From PVC group bacterium (ex Bugula neritina AB1) (lineage in GTDB: Bacteria; GCA-001730085), in NCBI GenBank assembly GCA_001730085.1, contig MDLB01000056.1, positions 1 through 10,709 on the forward strand: a stretch of 10,709 nt of DNA, read 5' to 3'. Shown piece by piece: positions 6,089-10,709 of this stretch. The position numbers and the translations under genes were made by a program. The notes under the pieces are model-generated. The model did not search any database, was not told the origin of the DNA, and worked only from the letters and a program-made list of their open reading frames with translations. The number at the start of each line of letters is the position of its first letter. Position 1 is the first letter of the stretch.

Positions 6089-8071
6089 TTAGGATAGAAC
6101 TACCAACCCTATAAAAACCCAAAACAGAACAAAAGTTATACCACACGTGTAAAAGTAGAAAAGAAGAAAGCTTATAAAAGTTGTTACAAAAACGGTACCA
6201 GAATAATTATAAATAAAACCTGTGTGAAAATACGAAACGTTAGAGCTAACTCGATGAATCCATTGACTAAAACCAAAAGGACCAAAAAACTCAAGAACCC
6301 CTTTTTCCACATTAGTATAAGACCATGTGTAGCAAGCTTTAAAAAAAGATTGGTTAAAAATTTCAGAAAAAAACTTATCATAAAACCATTTCTTATTAAA
6401 AAACGTATATATAGCTCTTCCTGAAGAAGTCAATTTAATTCTATAAAGTACATTTGTAAGATAAGAATAGAAAAAAAACCCTAGAAAAATACCTGAAAAT
6501 GAAAATACCAAAGGAGTTATCTTCCACCTAGTTGAAATGAATTCCACGTCAAGCAATGTGTTATTTATTGGGTGGGTGAAAATAGAAGTGTCAAAAAAAG
6601 GAGTCGCTGCACCGATAAACAATTCTCGTATTAGAAATCCACTAAACAAGCTAAAGATAGACAAAGTAAAAATGCTAACAAACAAATCTATTGGAATCTC
6701 ATGAGACGCCTCAACGACACGCTTGTGAGCACGAGGAGTAGAGAAAAAAACTATATAAATCAAGCGACAAGAATAAAAACACGTGAAAAAAGCCGCTGAG
6801 ATACCACAAAAATATACAAAATGTGACTGCGAAGAAAAAGCAACAAGCGCGCCTTCCAAAATAGCATCTTTAGAAAAAAAACCAGAGAAAAAGGGGAATC
6901 CTCCAAGAGATAGAGATCCTACGACAAATATAGAATAACAAAATGGAAAAATTTTCAACAAACCCCCATACCTACGTATATCTTGCTCATCTCCTATAGA
7001 ATGAATAATTCCTCCCGCTGTCAAAAATAGCAAAGCTTTAAAAAAACCGTGGTTAACAAGATGAAAAAAACTAATACTATAACAGGAAGTCCCACAAGAA
7101 AATATTATATACCCCAATTGTGAGCATGTAGAATAAGCAATAACTTTTTTAATATCATTTTGAAAAACGCCAATGACTGCTGCGAAAAGCGCTGTTATTC
7201 CGCCTACCAAGGAAATAAACCAAAGTGTGGTTGAAGAACATTCAAAAATTTGTGAACACCTAATCACAAGAAAAACACCTGCTGTAACTATGGTGGCGGA
7301 GTGAATCAATGCTGAAACTGGGGTTGGCCCTTCTATGGCATCTGGAAGCCAAGTATGAAGACCAATTTGAGCAGACTTACCTATAGCTCCTAGAAAAATA
7401 AACAGAGAAACAATATCTGTAAAATCCACATCTACACTAAAAATAGACACTTTAGACATAACGAGAGGAAGCTGAGAAAAAACAATTATGTAATCGACAG
7501 ACCCAACCTCAAAAAACAAAAGAAAGATACCTATAGCCAAAAAAAAGTCTCCTACACGGTTCACTAGTATAGCCTTAATCCCGGCTTTATTTGCTTGAAT
7601 TCGCGTAAACCAAAAATTAATTAGGAGGTAAGAGCATAGACCAACGCCTTCCCAGCCTATGAACATAAGAACAAGGTTATCAGAAGTCACAAGAATAACT
7701 ATAAAAAAAGTAAAGAAAGACAAATAAGACATAAAACGACCAAAATGAGGATCCTCCCTCATGTAACCGTATGAATATACATGAACAAGAAGTGAAATTG
7801 TAACTACTAGTATCAATATAGAAACAGAAAGACTGTCAAAAACAAAACCAAAATTAACAGAGAAAAGGCTAACTGTTATCCAAGAACTTATAGTATAATA
7901 TACGGTCAAACCTATAATAATAGACTTAAAAAAGATAAACCAAGTAAAATAAAATACGATAGATATATTTACAATAGTCAAAATAGCAATATAGAAACTA
8001 CCACAAGTCGAACCTATAACTATCGACATGATAAAACTAAACAGGGGTAGAAAAATGATAGAGTTCAACAT
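6089..8071 (-). CDS. nad5: NADH dehydrogenase subunit 5 (Nad5)
   Basis: Antiporter-like proton-pumping subunit at the distal end of the complex I membrane arm. The N-terminal portion has FDSLSVSILILVV near residue 78, and HVYSYGYMREDPHFGRFMSY near 97-116. GWEGVGLCSYLLINFWF near 139-155 holds the conserved pumping glutamate (Glu141). Lys232 lies in LGAIGKSAQIGLHTWLPDAI, followed by EGPTPVSALIHSATIV, the signature of the proton-pumping antiporter family. A long C-terminal region includes the expected amphipathic helix area. The length of 660 residues is standard. The ATG at 8071 gives the usual hydrophobic start, and the stop is TAA. It lies between trnS and trnD with no intron or frame break. 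Confidence 0.98.
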   Translation of the reverse strand: MLNSIIFLPLFSFIMSIVIGSTCGSFYIAILTIVNISIVFYFTWFIFFKSIIIGLTVYYTISSWITVSLFSVNFGFVFDSLSVSILILVVTISLLVHVYSYGYMREDPHFGRFMSYLSFFTFFIVILVTSDNLVLMFIGWEGVGLCSYLLINFWFTRIQANKAGIKAILVNRVGDFFLAIGIFLLFFEVGSVDYIIVFSQLPLVMSKVSIFSVDVDFTDIVSLFIFLGAIGKSAQIGLHTWLPDAIEGPTPVSALIHSATIVTAGVFLVIRCSQIFECSSTTLWFISLVGGITALFAAVIGVFQNDIKKVIAYSTCSQLGYIIFSCGTSCYSISFFHLVNHGFFKALLFLTAGGIIHSIGDEQDIRRYGGLLKIFPFCYSIFVVGSLSLGGFPFFSGFFSKDAILEGALVAFSSQSHFVYFCGISAAFFTCFYSCRLIYIVFFSTPRAHKRVVEASHEIPIDLFVSIFTLSIFSLFSGFLIRELFIGAATPFFDTSIFTHPINNTLLDVEFISTRWKITPLVFSFSGIFLGFFFYSYLTNVLYRIKLTSSGRAIYTFFNKKWFYDKFFSEIFNQSFFKACYTWSYTNVEKGVLEFFGPFGFSQWIHRVSSNVSYFHTGFIYNYSGTVFVTTFISFLLFYFYTCGITFVLFWVFIGLVVLS

Positions 8072-8107
8072 AAAAAATTTATAGAAATATTACAAGATGA
8101 TGTAGAA

Positions 8108-8196
8108 AAGGCAAGGAAGGATTTGAACCTCCGAAAGATTTATAGATCTTTATTGACTTTCAAAATCAACACTTTAAACCACTCAGACACTTGCCC
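8108..8196 (-). tRNA. trnS: tRNA-Ser (UGA)
   Basis: The acceptor GGGCAAG/CTTGCCT opens with a G-T pair, and the discriminator reads as T. The anticodon stem TTGAT/GTCAA surrounds loop TTTGAAA, giving UGA. The long variable arm AAAGAT/ATCTTT is the class II feature of Ser tRNAs. The T arm is GGAGG/CCTTC with loop TTCAAAT. Its first base directly follows the rps11 TAA stop, so 5' cleavage would also define the rps11 mRNA end. Confidence 0.94.
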
Positions 8197-8532
8197 TTAA
8201 AATAACAATCTACGCTCTTTCTGTAGCCGACAACCGTTAAAAGAAGAATGAAATGAGAAAATATAATTAAACGAAGTTGCTTTAGGCATACTATTAATAA
8301 AAGATTGCAAAAAAGAAAATTTATAGGAACTAAAACCGTAGATTACGACACTAACACGAGGTGATTTTAGGTTTAGTGATTGAAAAAAAGAAGATAGTTT
8401 TCTCAAAAAGGCTGCGACTGATTTATCATCCTTAATATTAACGCTAGATATAAAATGAGAGACGCCAAAACTGCTTTGAATAACACAATGAACATTATTT
8501 GATTTAAACGTTAGATATGTAAAAATTTTCAT
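8197..8532 (-). CDS. rps11: Mitoribosomal small-subunit protein uS11 (Rps11)
   Basis: Small-subunit platform protein near the mRNA exit and Shine-Dalgarno helix region. The body is diverged, but the C-terminus HSSFNGCRLQKERRLLF (residues 95-111) matches the family's closing HNGCRPPKKRRV. SPRVSVVIYGFSS near residues 57-69 corresponds to the core beta-strand with its Gly. The length of 111 residues is slightly below the bacterial 129. The ATG overlaps the rps13 TGA stop (ATGA), an ancestral-type rps13-rps11 coupling. The TAA stop abuts trnS with no spacer. The C-terminal motif together with the position makes the call good. Confidence 0.88.
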   Translation of the reverse strand: MKIFTYLTFKSNNVHCVIQSSFGVSHFISSVNIKDDKSVAAFLRKLSSFFQSLNLKSPRVSVVIYGFSSYKFSFLQSFINSMPKATSFNYIFSFHSSFNGCRLQKERRLLF

Positions 8533-8906
8533 CTGTTAGAATATAATTTAACGCGCCGATTCCTGCAGGTCCTTGCATTCGTTCGAGTTCGCTGACCCCT
8601 TACAGGTAGACCTTGTATAAGCCTAAGAACTCTAAGACTTTTTACAGATTTTATATGGATAATTCTAGAAGTCCGTTTCTTAAAATAAGGCTGACCGACT
8701 TCAAGGTCCCCCTTGAAAGAAGATTCTATCACCTCACATAGAAAAGTTATTTGATCTTCAGAAGCCACTTTAAATTGTGTAGATTTTATGAATCCTGTAA
8801 TTTTACAGATAAGATTAATTTTATTATTACCTATGTTTGGAATGCCAGAAAAAACTTGAAAAAGATTTTTAGTTATACAGGAGTTACTTGTAAGGTATTT
8901 ATACAT
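8529..8906 (-). CDS. rps13: Mitoribosomal small-subunit protein uS13 (Rps13)
   Basis: Small-subunit head protein that contacts the P-site tRNA and uS19. The C-terminal signature GLPVRGQRTRTNARTCRNRR at residues 99-118 is diagnostic. SLRVLRLIQ precedes it as the family's xxxHRxGLPVRGQ region. Near residue 20 the segment SGIPNIGNNKINLI recalls the N-terminal helix start. At 125 residues the length is typical. The stop is TGA and overlaps the rps11 start by 4 bases. It starts 6 bases after the rpl5 stop. In bacteria several genes (rps14, rps8, rpl6 and others) lie between rpl5 and rps13, so this junction reflects loss or relocation. Confidence 0.94.
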   Translation of the reverse strand: MYKYLTSNSCITKNLFQVFSGIPNIGNNKINLICKITGFIKSTQFKVASEDQITFLCEVIESSFKGDLEVGQPYFKKRTSRIIHIKSVKSLRVLRLIQGLPVRGQRTRTNARTCRNRRVKLYSNR

Positions 8907-8912
8907 CTTAAT

Positions 8913-9476
8913 TTAAGTTAATAAAATGGAATAAATCTGGAAAGACCTTATATAGTTATCAAGGTTAACTTTAGATACGTGTATGCTCGAATAATAAACG
9001 AAAGCATTAGCCCGCACAACAGAACCCAAATTTACAAAATCGTCTAGAATAGGATCACCCAAAAAAAAGAAATTTGACAAATCAAAAAAAGTATACTTTA
9101 TAACCTTACTCTGTTGAATTTTTACCTGATGATTCTTTACTATTATAAAATAAGAAACACGTTCGAGAAATATATAAGCGTAGCTACCCCGAATAGAAAC
9201 CTTTAGTAGCAGCTCCCCAACCTTGCTGGTACTGTTTTTTTTATATCTACATTCTATAACAGAAGCTTTTTGATAAGAAAGTATCTCAAATAGATAAGCT
9301 ATAAAAGGAAGAAAAGATGAAGGGTTAAACGTAGATGATTCGAAAGAAAAAACCAGAACAATACAATTAATCTCCACTGCTGTATTGGAGTTTTTCTCTA
9401 GACTAAAATCATGCTGAGATATAAGATCTTTCTGAATAAGACTGCTATTTACAAATGAAAAACGATTGTAGAACAT
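8913..9476 (-). CDS. rpl5: Mitoribosomal large-subunit protein uL5 (Rpl5)
   Basis: Large-subunit central-protuberance protein. The strongest match is the middle block SYQKASVIECRYKKNST followed by KVSIRGSYAYIFLERV (residues 93-107). It aligns with the family's GQKPxxTxAKKSI and VTLRGxxMxxFLxRL. The N-terminal and C-terminal parts are much diverged. The length of 187 residues is normal (bacterial about 180). The position directly after rpl14, with a 6-base gap, agrees with the spc-operon order rpl14-(rpl24)-rpl5 and supports the call. rps13 follows after 6 bases. Confidence 0.87.
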   Translation of the reverse strand: MFYNRFSFVNSSLIQKDLISQHDFSLEKNSNTAVEINCIVLVFSFESSTFNPSSFLPFIAYLFEILSYQKASVIECRYKKNSTSKVGELLLKVSIRGSYAYIFLERVSYFIIVKNHQVKIQQSKVIKYTFFDLSNFFFLGDPILDDFVNLGSVVRANAFVYYSSIHVSKVNLDNYIRSFQIYSILLT

Positions 9477-9482
9477 TATAAA

Positions 9483-9878
9483 TTAAATAATAACTTTTCT
9501 TGAAAGAGAAAACCTTATAAAATTATACTTAAAAACATTAAATGGAATGTAAGTGACAGACCTGTCAATATAAGGTATATTATACTTACCGTTAACTACT
9601 GTGACGACAGTCGCGAAGTTACCCTGTACATTCTTCAAATACATCCTAGACCCTATAGATTCTACTTCCTTCTTTGACATAAGCAAAAAACACAAAAGAA
9701 CAGAACCCTTTTTAAATTTTGAATTAGATTTACTTTTTATCTTTAGTACAGACGCCACGAAAAAGTTTTTAGAAAATTGCTTACTAAAAGAGAAGGTTTT
9801 ACCACAAAAACCAATACACCGGACTTGCTTAATTCCAGAGTTATCTACAACATTAACAACACTCCTGAGTTGAACCAT
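9483..9878 (-). CDS. rpl14: Mitoribosomal large-subunit protein uL14 (Rpl14)
   Basis: uL14 sits at the subunit interface of the large subunit. The start MVQLRSVVNVVDNSGIKQVRCIGF is the family signature (MIQxxTxLxVADNSGAKxxxCI). SVLKIKSKSNSKFKKGSVLLC continues the beta-barrel core. The C-terminus ends in SRKVII, matching the family's PEVI ending. The length of 131 residues is close to the bacterial 122. The segment between the core and the end is diverged from the usual RIFGPVxRELR. Upstream is trnL; downstream rpl5 follows with a 6-base gap. Confidence 0.94.
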   Translation of the reverse strand: MVQLRSVVNVVDNSGIKQVRCIGFCGKTFSFSKQFSKNFFVASVLKIKSKSNSKFKKGSVLLCFLLMSKKEVESIGSRMYLKNVQGNFATVVTVVNGKYNIPYIDRSVTYIPFNVFKYNFIRFSLSRKVII

Positions 9879-9896
9879 AATATTTTATAAATAAAA

Positions 9897-10268
9897 CTAC
9901 TCCAGGTTGGATTCGAACCAACAATTTTTAAAATAAATTTTGAGATTACCGTGTTTACCATTCCACAACAAGAGCAAATAAAAATAGCATAAGTACTTAA
10001 CTATACCTGAAAAGCGACCCTCTCGACTAAGAAGCCTTATAGCATGTATAGATACCCGCTGCGTTGAAAAAACCGACTTTCCTTTGGATGAAATAAGGCA
10101 ACGATTCCTTACTTGAGAAAAGAAGATGACTTTTTGAAAAATAACGTGGCGAAATATAACTTTTTTAAAACGAAAAAAGTCAGAGGAAAAACCCAAACCA
10201 GAGAACAGTTTTATTCTATGCTTCATAAACAATCTAGAATAATTGCTATTTGATATTTTTGATTTCAT
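9897..10268 (-). CDS. rps14: Mitoribosomal small-subunit protein uS14 (Rps14) with tRNA-encoded tail
   Basis: Small-subunit head protein. VRNRCLISSKGKSVFSTQRV at residues 53-72 and the following SIHAIRLLSREGRFSGIVKY match the family's RNRCxxTGRxRGxxRxFxxSRxxxRxxAxxGxIxGxxKxSW. The canonical protein would end near residue 95. No stop is found there. The frame enters trnL(CAA) inside codon 98 (TT|G), reads through all 78 bases and ends in TAG, made from the last acceptor base, the discriminator and the next base. That yields 123 residues, about 26 specified by the tRNA gene. Another Met at residue 15 is a possible start, but the longer form fits the family length. Its place before rpl14, not after rpl5, is unusual. 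Confidence 0.87.
   Translation of the reverse strand: MKSKISNSNYSRLFMKHRIKLFSGLGFSSDFFRFKKVIFRHVIFQKVIFFSQVRNRCLISSKGKSVFSTQRVSIHAIRLLSREGRFSGIVKYLCYFYLLLLWNGKHGNLKIYFKNCWFESNLE
9898..9975 (-). tRNA. trnL: tRNA-Leu (CAA), nested in the 3' end of rps14
   Basis: The acceptor GCTCTTG/CTGGAGT has G-U at the ends and a U-U mismatch at 6:67; the discriminator is A. The D stem is a three-pair GTG/CAC with a long loop. The anticodon loop CTCAAAA gives CAA, on a weak stem GTAAT/TTTAT with U-U at 31:39. The variable region of 10 bases is short for a class II tRNA. The T arm GTTGG/CCAAC with loop TTCGAAT is perfect. The whole gene lies inside the rps14 open frame on the same strand. Confidence 0.86.
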
Positions 10269-10290
10269 ATATTTTAATTTATAATCTATG

Positions 10291-10347
10291 TGGAAACTGT
10301 TAGGCTTGAACTAACTCTTAAACATCATTTATAAAAAATAAGTTTCC
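10291..10347 (-). tRNA. Short tRNA-like element lacking a D arm (possibly Ile GAU, or a processing element)
   Basis: The 5' strand GGAAACT pairs perfectly with AGTTTCC, followed by A as a discriminator. The T arm GTTAG/CTAAC is perfect with loop TTCAAGC. Only 25 bases lie between acceptor and T arm, where about 41 are normal, so a D arm cannot be accommodated. The middle could form a weak stem around ATGATGT, which would place U33 and a GAU (Ile) anticodon. A stronger fold is TAAA/TTTA around a five-base loop without a proper anticodon. It may be a D-armless tRNA, a decayed tRNA, or a tRNA-like processing signal. It lies 22 bases upstream of rps14. Confidence 0.55.
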
Positions 10348-10566
10348 TTAAAAAACAACAATCCTTATTTTGAATTAGGTTAAATTAAAAAATAAAATCC
10401 CGGCGTTTATAAGTTATAGTTGAATTTTACTGATCTATCAAGTAAAGTAAGTTGTGACAGTAAAGGTAAAAGGTCGGGTTTTAAGTGGTCTTCTTATAAT
10501 AATAGGTTAACTAAGTTCTTACTATAAAAAAACCTTCGTAAAAACGTCTTACATAAAAGCCACTTT
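10348..10566. other. Non-coding spacer upstream of the tRNA-like element
   Basis: I see no open frame of note, tRNA, rRNA segment or 5S rRNA here on either strand. It is A+T-rich with one small GC patch (CCCGGCG near 10399-10405) and a weak inverted repeat TTTACTG/CAGTAAA (10426-10432 and 10458-10464). It lies upstream of a long unidirectional gene set, so it could hold a promoter, but no motif can be identified. A repeat-related stretch begins near 10534. Confidence 0.5.
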
Positions 10567-10605
10567 ACAATACCACAAATACAAAAAGTCTGTAATTCGA
10601 CACTT
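10567..10605. repeat. Tandem repeat core, copy 1
   Basis: This 39-base segment, starting ACAATACCACAAATAC and ending TTCGACACTT, recurs without a mismatch at 10671-10709. Upstream sequence is also related between the copies (CATAAAAGCC against CATAAAAAGCC, then three substitutions), as is a TTCGTA...AAAACGTC block further upstream, so this copy belongs to a diverged unit of about 72 bases. Confidence 0.92.
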
Positions 10606-10617
10606 TTCGTACGAAAA
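10604..10617. repeat. Perfect 14-base palindrome between the repeat copies
   Basis: TTTTCGTACGAAAA equals its own reverse complement. With a two-base AC mismatch on each side, pairing continues as GAC/GTC and then AATT/AATT, giving an imperfect palindrome of about 33 bases at 10594-10626. It could form a cruciform or hairpin. A role in replication, recombination or transcript ends is only an inference. Confidence 0.8.
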
Positions 10618-10670
10618 ACGTCAATTAAGCATCAATTTAGGTCAAAATAATCCTCATAAAAAGCCTCGTC

Positions 10671-10709
10671 ACAATACCACAAATACAAAAAGTCTGTAAT
10701 TCGACACTT
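10671..10709. repeat. Tandem repeat core, copy 2 (reaches window edge)
   Basis: Exact second copy of the 39-base core at 10567-10605, offset by 104 bases and ending at the last base of the window. The array may continue beyond the edge. The unit preceding this core (from about 10606) is about 104 bases, longer than the first unit. Confidence 0.92.

Noticed and set aside
9601-9873. Plus-strand open frame of 90 codons
   Set aside because: Antisense to rpl14, with no family features.
10425-10464. Inverted repeat TTTACTG/CAGTAAA as a terminator
   Set aside because: Seven pairs with a 25-base loop in A+T-rich DNA is within chance expectation, and it is not at a gene end.
10348-10566. Possible 5S rRNA or rRNA fragment in the spacer
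   Set aside because: I found none of the conserved 5S or small-subunit end motifs on either strand.
1-10709. CRISPR array, insertion sequence, intron or homing endonuclease
   Set aside because: No spaced short repeats of that type, no transposase or endonuclease frame, and all genes are uninterrupted.

Overview
The window looks like part of a mitochondrial genome from a free-standing protist lineage, most probably a stramenopile (heterokont). It is A+T-rich and very compact. It carries respiratory-chain genes (nad3, nad5, cox3), ATP synthase genes (atp6, atp8), a mitochondrial tatC, and nine ribosomal-protein genes of bacterial type. Animal and most fungal mitochondrial genomes lack this set. 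The stramenopile assignment is an inference from gene content and the MPQxD-type Atp8 start. I could not test it by phylogeny and cannot name a genus. Every gene is on the minus strand, so transcription runs from right to left. All proteins read with the standard code. TGA ends cox3 and rps13, and tryptophans are TGG where I checked.

Right edge (about 10348-10709): no recognisable gene. The last 150 bases hold the start of a diverged tandem repeat, with a 39-base exact core present twice, and a 14-base perfect palindrome between the copies. Next comes a 57-base tRNA-like element (10291-10347) with perfect acceptor and T arms but no room for a D arm.

10268-8197: rps14, trnL(CAA), rpl14, rpl5, rps13 and rps11, a shortened remnant of the bacterial spc/alpha ribosomal-protein operons. 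The rps14 frame runs through the whole of trnL and stops at its last bases. rps13 and rps11 overlap by 4 bases. trnS(UGA) follows rps11 with no spacer.

8071-5038: nad5, trnD, nad3, trnK and atp8. The atp8 frame runs through the whole of trnG(UCC) and stops at its discriminator base. trnF and trnY follow.

4836-1937: tatC, rpl2, rps19, rps3 and rpl16, the S10-operon part of the ribosomal-protein set. rps19 is a 58-residue gene that shares one base with rpl2.

1900-1: trnC, a tRNA most easily read as trnE(UUC), cox3, atp6, and trnM, which is cut by the window edge. cox3 and atp6 overlap by one base.

Together the genes supply subunits of complexes I, IV and V, a Tat translocase subunit for the inner membrane, and parts of the mitoribosome and tRNA set that translate them. 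The tRNAs probably act as processing points in a long polycistronic transcript. That makes the two mRNA-tRNA overlaps the most interesting feature of the window.
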